DNA from: JBEKYH01 sp049511115
GTDB taxonomy: Bacteria; Planctomycetota; Phycisphaerae; Tepidisphaerales; Tepidisphaeraceae
Direction: 5' to 3'
Length of the DNA stretch: 13,251 nucleotides
Assembly (NCBI GenBank): GCA_049511115.1
Contig: JBEKYH010000083.1
Coordinates: forward strand, 1 to 13,251
Part shown: one piece after another, positions 1-6,268 of the stretch
Position numbering within the stretch: position 1 is the stretch's first letter
Layout: each line of letters opens with the position of its first letter
Translations under genes and position numbers: made by a program
The notes under the pieces: model-generated
Databases searched by the model: none
Told to the model about the DNA's origin: nothing
What the model saw: only the letters and a program-made list of their open reading frames with translations

Positions 1-302
1 ACGAAAAAGTTGCCCAGTACAACCCAACCATGCTGGAGCGGGCCTTCGGCTCTTTTAACAGCATCGCCGACGGCCCCTTATGCAATGGGTTGTACTATTG
101 CTCGCAAGGCTACGGCGAACAACCCTTTAATCCGCGCGTGACGGTGTTCGACACGCGCGGCCCCAATCCGCTGCGCGTCGTCGGCCACTTCGCCGCGCCG
201 GGGATGCACATGATGGTCTGCCCCCTCCCCGACGGCCGCGCTCTTGTAGCCGGCAGCAAGCTCTGGCTCATCGGCCCGCCGCCGCATACCGCGGGGAATT
301 GA
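1..302 (+). CDS. 3' end of a gene of unknown function (possible beta-propeller C-terminus)
   Basis: The reading frame is open from the first bases of the window (frame starting at base 3) to a TGA at 300-302, giving about 99 C-terminal residues; the true start lies outside. I do not recognise the gene. The segment NPRVTVFDTRGPNPLRVVGHF resembles the V-x-V-x-D-x-x-x-P-x-P-x-x-V-G pattern of LVIVD-type or other beta-propeller blades, and it is followed by a strand-like DGRALVAGSKLWLI, as expected for a last blade. Two Cys (LCNGLYYC) are present but no catalytic motif is visible. A propeller assignment is inference. A 183-bp gap separates it from ohr, which has its own promoter candidate, so the two are probably not one operon. 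Confidence 0.5.
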   Translation, partial: EKVAQYNPTMLERAFGSFNSIADGPLCNGLYYCSQGYGEQPFNPRVTVFDTRGPNPLRVVGHFAAPGMHMMVCPLPDGRALVAGSKLWLIGPPPHTAGN

Positions 303-359
303 ACGCTCTTCCGGCTTGGTTTTGTTCCCACCGGGCGTAAGTGTTGCCCACTCCGCCTC

Positions 360-374
360 ACGGCAACTTGCCGT
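360..374. promoter_or_regulatory. Perfect 15-bp palindrome upstream of ohr; candidate activator or operator site
   Basis: ACGGCAA-C-TTGCCGT is a perfect inverted repeat with a single central base. One half (CGGCAACT) recurs as a direct repeat at 404-411, 43 bases away, which is about four helical turns. The centre lies about 73 bp before the transcription start predicted from the sigma-54 element at 414-429, a distance compatible with an enhancer-binding protein site. It is unlike the AT-rich operators known for OhrR. The regulatory role is inferred from position and symmetry only. Confidence 0.4.
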
Positions 375-413
375 TCAACAGCAGTTCCCTGCGAAAAGTG
401 CGCCGGCAACTCG

Positions 414-429
414 TGGCACGGCATGTGCA
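414..429 (+). promoter_or_regulatory. Candidate sigma-54 (-24/-12) promoter of ohr
   Basis: TGGCACGGCATGTGCA matches the sigma-54 consensus TGGCACG-N4-TTGCW at every defined position but one (first T of TTGC is G). The obligatory GG and GC doublets are 10 bases apart. Transcription would begin near 440 and leave a leader of about 46 nt before the ohr ATG at 486. No good -35/-10 pair was seen in the same gap. Sigma-54 promoters need an ATP-dependent activator, and the palindrome at 360-374 is a possible site for it. Confidence 0.55.
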
Positions 430-485
430 GTATCCTGCGCAATGGGGCTGGAATGTCAGTCGCCATAACAAGTTGGAGTCTCGCC

Positions 486-902
486 ATGACCCAAACCGAA
501 AAAGTCTTATACACCGCCAAGCTCCACACCACTGGTGGCCGCGAAGGCGCGTCGCGCAGTTCCGACGGCCGGCTGGACGTCAAGCTGGCCATTCCCGGCG
601 GCCCAGGCGTCGGCACTAATCCTGAGCAGCTCTTCGCCGCGGGTTGGTCGGCGTGCTTTGAGAGCGCGATATTGCATGTCGCGCGCGATAAGAAAATCAG
701 CATTCCGCCGAATGCGGCTGTCGACGCCGAGGTGGACCTGATCTTGAGCGACGGCGGTTATTCCATCGCGGCTCGCTTGAAGGTCAGCCTTCCCGGTTTG
801 CCGCGCGAGGTCGCCCAGGGCCTGGTGGATGCCGCCGATCAGACGTGCCCCTATTCCAAAGCCACTCGTGGGAACATCCCCGTTTCTGTTACTCTGGTCT
901 GA
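486..902 (+). CDS. ohr: Organic hydroperoxide reductase, Ohr (OsmC/Ohr family)
   Basis: Ohr reduces organic and lipid hydroperoxides to alcohols in the cytoplasm with a pair of redox Cys that are recharged by a lipoylated partner protein. The 138-residue product has the usual family length. The peroxidatic Cys57 lies in AAGWSACFESA and the resolving Cys121 in DQTCPYSKATRGN. Arg19 (TTGGREG) and Glu47 (NPEQLF) correspond to the Arg and Glu that polarise the peroxidatic Cys. The VCP-like motif of Ohr (as opposed to OsmC) and the short N-terminus support Ohr. The ATG at 486 is preferred over an in-frame ATG at 423 because GGAG (475-478) precedes it by 7 nt and it fits the family N-terminus. The gene is first in a co-directional run with the alcohol dehydrogenase (60-bp gap) and the SDR. 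The MarR-type regulator often found next to ohr is absent here; a sigma-54-like promoter stands upstream instead. Confidence 0.95.
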   Translation: MTQTEKVLYTAKLHTTGGREGASRSSDGRLDVKLAIPGGPGVGTNPEQLFAAGWSACFESAILHVARDKKISIPPNAAVDAEVDLILSDGGYSIAARLKVSLPGLPREVAQGLVDAADQTCPYSKATRGNIPVSVTLV

Positions 903-962
903 CCCGCGCAAATCGTTGCGCCACAAACTACAACACAATTATAACCACAGAAAGGCATTGCA

Positions 963-2048
963 ATGTCCGCCGCGACGCAAACCCAAAACGACCCAGCCGC
1001 CGGATTGAAACAGATGCCAGTATACCGAAGCGCCGACAGCACAAAGTGTCAGGCGTGGGTCGCCAAGGAGGCGAAAGGGCCGATGGTGCTGGAGACGGTT
1101 GATCTGGGCCCGCTGGGCGCCGAGGAGGTCGAAGTCGCCGTTGAAACCTGCGGCCTGTGTCACTCCGACATCTCTGCCTTGAACAATGACTGGGGCATGT
1201 CGAAGTACCCGGCGATTCTCGGCCACGAGGTCATCGGGTACGTAACAGCTCTTGGTCCCAATGCCAAGGGCCTGGAGATCGGCCAGCGCGTCGGCGTCGG
1301 CTGGAATGCGGGTAGCTGCATGCACTGCCACCAGTGCATGTCGGGGAGTCACCACCTTTGCCCGGAGGTGCAGCCCACGATATTCGGCCACCGCGGCGGA
1401 TTTGCGACGCACGTTCGCTCGCATTGGGCCTGGGCCATTCCCATCCCCCAAAAGCTCAACTTCGCCGAAGCCGGACCGCTCCTATGCGGCGGCATCACTG
1501 TTTTTGCGCCCCTGGCCCTATTTGCCAAGCCGACGGATCGGGTGGGAATCCTGGGCATCGGCGGGCTTGGGCACATGGCCGTAAAGTTCGCCCACGCCTA
1601 CGGCTGCGACGTGACTGCTTTCACGTCAAGCGAGCGCAAGTTTGATGAAGCCAAAGGCTTCGGGGCCGATCACGTCGTGGCGAGCAAGGACGCCGAGGCC
1701 ATCAAGAAACTCGCGGGCAGCTTCGATCTCCTGATCAGTACGGTTAACGTGCCGATGGATTGGGACTCGTTAATTGGCACACTCGGCGCGAACGGCCGCC
1801 TCCATGTCGTCGGCGCTGTGCTTGAGCCGATTCCCGTCGGGGCATTCTCGCTGATCATGCAGCAGCGCAGCGTTTCGGGTTCGCCCAGCGGCTCGCCGTC
1901 GCTGATGGCGACGATGCTCGATTTCGCGGCGCGGCATAATGTGCTGCCGCAGACCGAGCACTTCCCCATGAGCAAAATCAACGACGCCTTCGCCCGGCTC
2001 GCGTCAGGCAAGGCCCACTACCGCATTGTGCTCGATGCTGATTTTTGA
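963..2048 (+). CDS. Zinc-dependent NAD(P)-linked alcohol dehydrogenase (cinnamyl-alcohol-dehydrogenase type MDR)
   Basis: This 361-residue medium-chain dehydrogenase should interconvert alcohols and aldehydes. The catalytic zinc ligands are visible as Cys66 (CGLCHSD), His88-Glu89 (GHE) and Cys175 (LLCGG). The structural zinc is held by Cys119, 122, 125 and 133, in a C-x2-C-x2-C-x7-C array. The Rossmann motif GIGGLGHMAVKFA is at about 198-210. The TSSERK stretch at the end of the second beta strand suggests NADP(H) preference, as in CAD/YahK enzymes; this is inference. The ATG at 963 has AGAAAGG (949-955) 7 nt before it, but an internal Met18 would remove a poorly conserved N-terminal extension and could be the real start. 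The TGA overlaps the ribosome-binding site of the following SDR gene, so the two are coupled. The physiological substrate cannot be told; aldehydes from lipid peroxide breakdown are a reasonable guess next to ohr. Confidence 0.93.
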   Translation: MSAATQTQNDPAAGLKQMPVYRSADSTKCQAWVAKEAKGPMVLETVDLGPLGAEEVEVAVETCGLCHSDISALNNDWGMSKYPAILGHEVIGYVTALGPNAKGLEIGQRVGVGWNAGSCMHCHQCMSGSHHLCPEVQPTIFGHRGGFATHVRSHWAWAIPIPQKLNFAEAGPLLCGGITVFAPLALFAKPTDRVGILGIGGLGHMAVKFAHAYGCDVTAFTSSERKFDEAKGFGADHVVASKDAEAIKKLAGSFDLLISTVNVPMDWDSLIGTLGANGRLHVVGAVLEPIPVGAFSLIMQQRSVSGSPSGSPSLMATMLDFAARHNVLPQTEHFPMSKINDAFARLASGKAHYRIVLDADF

Positions 2049-2056
2049 GGCTCCTC

Positions 2057-2785
2057 ATGAGTATTGAACGCAAGACCGCCATTGTCACTGGAGCCTCGCA
2101 GGGAATCGGCGCTGGCATTGTGAAAGGCTTCGTCGAGCGCGGCTATAACGTCGTTGCCACATCCCGCAGCGTGACCCAATCCGCCGAGGTGGCCGCTTCC
2201 GAGCACATTGCCGTGGTTGACGGCCACATTGGGGAGCCGGCAACGGCGGCCAAAGTCGTCGAGACGGCCCTGTCCCGCTTCAAGTCCATCGACGCCCTGA
2301 TCAATAACGCGGGCATCTTCTTCACCAAGCCGTTTATCGAATACACTCCGCAGGATATCCACTCCATCATTGCCACCAACATTGAGGGGTTTCTCTACGT
2401 CACCCAACTCTGTGTGAAACAAATGCTGGCCCAAAAGAGAGGCGGCAGCGTCGTGACCATCACCGCCTCGCTGGCGGAGAACCCGATCTCCGCCGTCAAA
2501 GCATCCGTCCCGATGATTACCAAGGGCGGCCTCAACACGATTACCAGGCAACTGGCAATCGAATACGCACGCGAGGGCATTCGTTTCAACGCCGTGGCTC
2601 CGGGTGTCGTTGACACACCCCTGCACAAGGACAGCCCGAGAGAAGCAATGAAATCGCTCAACCCGATGGGCGTCATTTCGAGCGTCAAGGACATCGTGGA
2701 CGCGGTGCTGTATTTGACCGAAGCGGCCACGGTTACCGGTGACATCCTGAGCGTTGATTGCGGGGCGCATAATGGACGCTGGTGA
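2057..2785 (+). CDS. Short-chain dehydrogenase/reductase (SDR) with a substituted catalytic Tyr
   Basis: The 242-residue protein has the classical SDR layout: cofactor loop TGASQGIG (11-18), NNAG (83-86), Asn108, Ser138 (TITAS), and the proline-rich substrate-side segment APGVVDTPLH (181-190). The expected YxxxK reads P-M-I-T-K (152-156): Lys156 is kept but Pro stands where Tyr should be, and no Tyr is nearby. I recall related SDRs with this TKGGLN pattern, so it may be a subgroup trait and not decay; the frame is intact and the rest is well conserved. The ATG at 2057 is chosen over a TTG at 2045 because GAGG (2047-2050), which overlaps the stop of the upstream dehydrogenase, lies 6 nt before it. 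The arrangement implies coupled translation with that gene. Substrate unknown. Confidence 0.9.
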   Translation: MSIERKTAIVTGASQGIGAGIVKGFVERGYNVVATSRSVTQSAEVAASEHIAVVDGHIGEPATAAKVVETALSRFKSIDALINNAGIFFTKPFIEYTPQDIHSIIATNIEGFLYVTQLCVKQMLAQKRGGSVVTITASLAENPISAVKASVPMITKGGLNTITRQLAIEYAREGIRFNAVAPGVVDTPLHKDSPREAMKSLNPMGVISSVKDIVDAVLYLTEAATVTGDILSVDCGAHNGRW

Positions 2786-2861
2786 TTATGGAAGTGCAGG
2801 GCCAATCGCCGATCTCGTCCGCGGTTTCATGTCGAAGCAGCAATGACGCACAGGTCGATCA

Positions 2862-4589
2862 TTACCGAAGCACGTTGCTCACCGCCAAATCGACGAGTTC
2901 GCTCCCCCGGCCGCTCAAGACGGCCTTCAGGGCCCAGAGACTAAATCCTCTTGCCTGATCGACCTTGATGGTGGGCGGCATGGAAAGCTCCATCGGATTG
3001 ACCACAACGTCCACCAGCGCGGGACCGTTGTGTTCAAAGGCATCAATCAGGGCCGGCTTCAGTTCTGCCGGGTCTTCGACGCGAATGCCGTGAATGCCGG
3101 CGGTCCTCGCCAGGTCGGCAAAGCGAGGATTGACCAGGGTCGTGCCGTTTTCCAGGACGCCGCCGGCCTTCATTTCCAGTTCGACAAAGCTCAGCTTGCT
3201 GTTGTTGAACACGACGATTTTGACGCGCGTCTTCAACTGTTGCAGGGAAAGCAGATCGCCCAGCAGCATGGCCAGGCCGCCGTCGCCGGAAAGCGTCACG
3301 ACTTGGCGTTCGGGAAATTCCAATTGCGCGCCGATGGCCTGCGGCATCGCGTTGGCCATTGATCCGTGATTGAAAGAACCCATCAGCCGCCGCTTGCCGT
3401 TCATCTTCAGATATCGCGCGGCCCAGATCGTGGGCGTGCCGACGTCGCAGGAGAAAATCGCATCATCGGACGCGACCTCGTCGATCATCTTCGCGACATA
3501 TTGCGGGTGAATCGGCTTCCTGCCCGGATGCCCCACGGCTAATTCGTCCAGACCCTTGCGGACCTCCTTATAATGTTGAACGAATTTTTTCAGGTGCTGA
3601 TCCGCAGTTTTCGTCTCGATCTTCCCCAGGACCGCCAGGAGCGTTTCCTTCACGTCGCCGATCAGACCCAAATCGAGGCGCGTCCGGCGACCGAGGTTTT
3701 CTCCGCGGCGATCCACCTGGATGACGGTCGAGGTCTGCGGATAAAATTGCGTGTAGGGAAAATCCGTGCCGAGCATCAGCAGCGTCTCGCATTCCATCAT
3801 GGCATGGAAACCGCTGGAATACCCAATTAAACCGGTGAGGCCGACATCATAAGGATTATCGTATTCGACGTGTTCCCGGCCGCGCACCGTTGTTACGATC
3901 GGTGATTTCAGTTTCTCGGCCAACTGCATCAATTCCGCGTGCGCGCCGGCGCATCCGGCCCCGGCCAGGATCGTGACCGTCTTCGACTTATTCAGCATGG
4001 CGGCCAGTGCGTCAACTTCACTTGCCGAGGGCCGCAGCAGCGGCTCGACGCGCCGGATACTGGCGCTGGGCTTGCGGTAGTGGGTCTCCTTCAGCGCGAT
4101 GTCTCCGGGAATGGCCACGACCGACACTCCCTGCCTCGCCAGGGCCGTCTGAATGGCGATTTCCAAAACCCGCGGCATTTGCGCCGGCTGCGAGACCAGC
4201 TCGCAATAATGGCTGCAATCCTTGAAGAGCTGGTCGGGATGGGTCTCCTGAAAATACGAACTGCCGATTTCGCCGCTGGGGATGTGGGCGGCGATTGCCA
4301 GCACGGGCACGCGGCTGCGATGGCAGTCGTACAGGCCGTTGATCAGGTGCATGTTTCCCGGCCCGCAGCTTCCGGCGCAAACCGCCAGCTCGCCCGTCAA
4401 ATGCGCCTGCGCCCCGGCGGCGAATGCCCCGGCTTCCTCATGCCGCATGGCTACCCATTGGATGTCCTTGCGCTTGCCGATCTCCTCGAGAATTCCGTTC
4501 AGGGAGTCCCCCACCACTCCATAGATTCGCTTTACTCCCGCGGCGACTAGGGTTTCCACGAGAATTGCCGCAACAGTTTTTTCCGCCAT
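2862..4589 (-). CDS. poxB: Pyruvate dehydrogenase (quinone) / pyruvate oxidase, ThDP- and FAD-dependent
   Basis: PoxB oxidatively decarboxylates pyruvate to acetate and CO2 and hands the electrons to membrane quinone. The 575-residue protein has nearly the length of E. coli PoxB and is close to it throughout. The N-terminal ThDP domain carries the catalytic Glu51 in RHEE and the blocks CAGSCGPGN and YFQETHP. The central FAD domain spans roughly 190-340. The C-terminal ThDP domain has GDG (435-437) and NN (462-463). The last 25 or so residues (GFSL..LKAVLSGRGSELVDL) match the amphipathic peptide that lets E. coli PoxB bind and be activated by membrane lipid. The start has GAGGAG (4595-4600) 5 nt upstream. 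It lies 73 bp after dps on the same strand and may be co-transcribed. It converges on the SDR gene with a 76-bp gap in which I see no strong terminator. With cytochrome bd nearby it could feed a quinone-based respiratory route. Confidence 0.96.
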   Translation of the reverse strand: MAEKTVAAILVETLVAAGVKRIYGVVGDSLNGILEEIGKRKDIQWVAMRHEEAGAFAAGAQAHLTGELAVCAGSCGPGNMHLINGLYDCHRSRVPVLAIAAHIPSGEIGSSYFQETHPDQLFKDCSHYCELVSQPAQMPRVLEIAIQTALARQGVSVVAIPGDIALKETHYRKPSASIRRVEPLLRPSASEVDALAAMLNKSKTVTILAGAGCAGAHAELMQLAEKLKSPIVTTVRGREHVEYDNPYDVGLTGLIGYSSGFHAMMECETLLMLGTDFPYTQFYPQTSTVIQVDRRGENLGRRTRLDLGLIGDVKETLLAVLGKIETKTADQHLKKFVQHYKEVRKGLDELAVGHPGRKPIHPQYVAKMIDEVASDDAIFSCDVGTPTIWAARYLKMNGKRRLMGSFNHGSMANAMPQAIGAQLEFPERQVVTLSGDGGLAMLLGDLLSLQQLKTRVKIVVFNNSKLSFVELEMKAGGVLENGTTLVNPRFADLARTAGIHGIRVEDPAELKPALIDAFEHNGPALVDVVVNPMELSMPPTIKVDQARGFSLWALKAVLSGRGSELVDLAVSNVLR

Positions 4590-4662
4590 GGATGCTCCTC
4601 ATTTGACCCGAAAATTAATCGTGAATCGGCCAAGCATTACATGCGGCTGGTCGGTGCGGCGG

Positions 4663-5271
4663 CTATTTGCTTTCATCCGCCCCGTCGGCTCGGACCAGCG
4701 GCCCGTCGACGAGATGTTCGCTGACAAACCAGACCTGCTGTTCGTTAGTGCGGATCACCTCGCTGACCAGCACGTCGTTGGTGCCGTCGTCTCCGTCGCG
4801 GGCGGCTTGTTGAGCCATGGTGTGGGCCTCTTTGAGGACGATCTCATGCGCGTGCAACAGCCGTGAGATTTGCACGGGGACCTCTTCGCGCCCCTTGGGA
4901 GGCCGCGGCACGAGCGTCATTTCGGCGACATCAGCCGACATGGCGATGCTCACGCCGCCGAGCGTCATAATCCGTTCGGCAATCGTGTCGACCAACTCAC
5001 CCTGCTCTCCAAAGTGCTTATCGAAGAGCAGATGGAGTTGATAGAACGTCGCGCCGCAAACCTGCCAGTGGTGCTTTTTGTACAGATCGCGCAGGGTGAT
5101 GGTGTCGGCGAGGATTTGGTTCAGATTTTCCACGCTGGCGCGCCGCGTACTTTCGGCAAGTGCGATCGGCATGGCCACCACCGACCCATACGCCTGAATC
5201 TCATGCGCCGTCTGTCCCGTCAGCGGCGCGGCGCTAGGATTACCGTTCCTCACAGATTTGATCCTGTTCAT
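4663..5271 (-). CDS. dps: Dps, DNA-protecting mini-ferritin
   Basis: Dps proteins form 12-subunit shells that oxidise Fe(II) with hydrogen peroxide, store the iron and often coat DNA. In this 202-residue protein all five ferroxidase ligands of the family are present with the exact E. coli spacing: His68 (HHW), His80, Asp84, Asp95 and Glu99 (DTIAER). The motif D-T-I-A-E-R-I-M-T-L-G-G is the usual Dps signature. An N-terminal tail of about 45 residues with several basic residues precedes the four-helix bundle and could contact DNA. The ATG at 5271 is chosen over an ATG at 5310 because GGGAG (5278-5282) lies 6 nt upstream. A sigma-54-like element lies about 80 nt upstream, and poxB follows 73 bp downstream on the same strand. 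In E. coli both genes are stationary-phase genes, which fits co-regulation. Confidence 0.95.
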   Translation of the reverse strand: MNRIKSVRNGNPSAAPLTGQTAHEIQAYGSVVAMPIALAESTRRASVENLNQILADTITLRDLYKKHHWQVCGATFYQLHLLFDKHFGEQGELVDTIAERIMTLGGVSIAMSADVAEMTLVPRPPKGREEVPVQISRLLHAHEIVLKEAHTMAQQAARDGDDGTNDVLVSEVIRTNEQQVWFVSEHLVDGPLVRADGADESK

Positions 5272-5350
5272 GTTCTGCTCCCAGTTGAATTGACCGGGCC
5301 GGCAATCCAACCCACGGCTGGATGCCTGCCGCTTTCACGACTTGTGATTT

Positions 5351-5366
5351 CGCACATTCCATGCCA
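5351..5366 (-). promoter_or_regulatory. Candidate sigma-54 (-24/-12) promoter of dps
   Basis: On the minus strand the sequence reads TGGCATGGAATGTGCG. It keeps TGGCA, the G at position 7, and TGC, with GG and GC exactly 10 bases apart. It differs from TGGCACG-N4-TTGCW at three positions. Its core TGGCAYGG-N-ATGTGC is shared with the ohr element. Transcription would start near 5340, about 70 nt before the dps ATG. It is the weakest of the three elements and is supported mainly by its similarity to the other two. Confidence 0.4.
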
Positions 5367-5566
5367 CGAGGTGCGACCCGCTGGCCCAGCATCATAGGCA
5401 ACGGCGCCGGATTTGGCCGGTCGAAATTCCGTATATGTGGCAGCCCCTGGATGAATATCAGCCACCCGGGCAAAAATGTGTACCCAATCTCAGTAACCCT
5501 CCAGCTGGGGCGCGATGGGAAGTTTGTTTTCTTGCGGTTCCGATCGCCCCATGAATTTCAAGCGGC

Positions 5567-5582
5567 TGGCATGGCGGTTGCA
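5567..5582 (+). promoter_or_regulatory. Candidate sigma-54 (-24/-12) promoter of the lipoprotein gene
   Basis: TGGCATGGCGGTTGCA matches TGGCACG-N4-TTGCW at all defined positions but one (C to T at position 6), with the GG-N10-GC spacing intact and a perfect TTGCA -12 element. Transcription would begin near 5593 and give a leader of about 117 nt before the ATG at 5710. The downstream cydAB genes could be reached by read-through. Confidence 0.5.
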
Positions 5583-5709
5583 CAGGCACTCAACAATCGT
5601 CCACGAACCAACCAGGACGAAGAGGTAGGTTGCGCTTCGGATTTGAACAGTCTCAAATGTCCCATTTCTCTTCATCGTCCTGGTGACGAATACTCCAAGG
5701 AGTGATCCG

Positions 5710-6057
5710 ATGTCCACGCAGCACATGTTTGTCCGGTCAACGGTGGCTTTGCTTATCCTAATCGCTGTCGGCTGCACCCAGACCCAGACCGCCGCGCCGA
5801 CCACGCAAGCGATGGCCGCGCCTCAAACCGCGCTCGTGGTGAATTACCCCAATGGCGGCGGGACAACGGTATTCCTGAAATCTCCCGATAACGGCGATCC
5901 CATCATGCTCTGTACAGCCGGCACCACGGTTTGCCCTGAATGCAAAGCCGCGGCAATTAAGTACTTCCAGACGGGCGTGCTGGACCCGCATTGCTCGCGC
6001 ACGGGCGCCACTCGGTATGTAACGAATTTCGTCACGCCGGACTACGCGCACAATTAG
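5710..6057 (+). CDS. Small Cys-rich predicted lipoprotein of unknown function
   Basis: I do not recognise this 115-residue protein. It begins with a short basic n-region (Arg9), a hydrophobic stretch (11-20) and a lipobox-like AVG-Cys22, so it should be exported, lipidated and anchored in a membrane. A Thr/Gln/Ala/Pro-rich linker (23-40) follows. The folded part carries Cys68, Cys75, Cys78 and Cys95; Cys75-Pro-Glu-Cys78 is a CxxC that could bind a metal ion or cycle as a disulfide. No His or Met-rich copper motif is seen. AAGGAG (5697-5702) lies 7 nt before the ATG at 5710, which makes it much better than the in-frame ATG at 5683. The gene lies between dps and cydA, 211 bp before cydA, and has a sigma-54-like promoter. 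A periplasmic redox or metal-handling role is a guess from the CxxC and context. Confidence 0.75.
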   Translation: MSTQHMFVRSTVALLILIAVGCTQTQTAAPTTQAMAAPQTALVVNYPNGGGTTVFLKSPDNGDPIMLCTAGTTVCPECKAAAIKYFQTGVLDPHCSRTGATRYVTNFVTPDYAHN

Positions 6058-6105
6058 CCGAGCGCATATGGTAACTTTCCAGAGGCCTGCTGCTGTTCGA
6101 TTTGC

Positions 6106-6126
6106 GACACTTGAGACAGAAGTGTC
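6106..6126. promoter_or_regulatory. Inverted repeat between the lipoprotein gene and cydA
   Basis: GACACTT and AAGTGTC form a perfect 7-bp inverted repeat around a 7-nt spacer, 49 bases after the lipoprotein stop and about 143 bases before the cydA ATG. There is no T-run after it, so it is not a typical intrinsic terminator. The centre-to-centre geometry suits a dimeric regulator. It does not match the FNR or ArcA consensus. Confidence 0.3.
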
Positions 6127-6206
6127 ATGGCGGGCCTTGGGAAAGTTCGTATTTTCATCGCCATCGTGGCACGCGGTGGCCTCCGATGAGGGATTCCATC
6201 AGGCGG

Positions 6207-6222
6207 TTGGGCCTCAGCCCAA
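6207..6222 (+). other. Short hairpin in the cydA leader
   Basis: TTGGGC and GCCCAA form a perfect 6-bp stem with a 4-nt loop (CTCA), about 33 nt before the AGGAG ribosome-binding site of cydA at 6256-6260. No T-run follows. It could affect message stability or be chance. Confidence 0.25.
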
Positions 6223-6268
6223 TACGGGATACTTGCGCGACAAACCAATCTTTGCAGGAGCGTGATTT

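Larger units (their letters stand above)
5272..5709. other. 438-bp divergent control region between dps and the lipoprotein gene
   Basis: No convincing gene is visible. The open frames here (for example 5322-5705 on the plus strand) lack a ribosome-binding site and any recognisable motif. The region holds two sigma-54-like elements pointing outward: 5351-5366 toward dps and 5567-5582 toward the lipoprotein gene. Between them are CCAGCTGG (5501-5508), about 89 bp before the predicted lipoprotein start site, and a TCGTCC/GGACGA inverted repeat (5597-5602 and 5615-5620) that falls in the predicted leader. The region is large for such a compact locus, which suits shared upstream activation of both genes. 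Confidence 0.5.

Noticed and set aside
916..945. TTGCGC-18-TATAAC as a sigma-70 promoter for the alcohol dehydrogenase
   Set aside because: The -35 matches only half the consensus and the start site would fall inside the ribosome-binding site; co-transcription with ohr is simpler.
5322..5705. 127-codon open frame in the dps-lipoprotein gap
   Set aside because: No ribosome-binding site, no domain, and it overlaps both candidate promoters. Treated as non-coding.
6058..6268. FNR, ArcA or Rex box upstream of cydA
   Set aside because: No TTGAT-N4-ATCAA or comparable match was found; the inverted repeat present has a different sequence.
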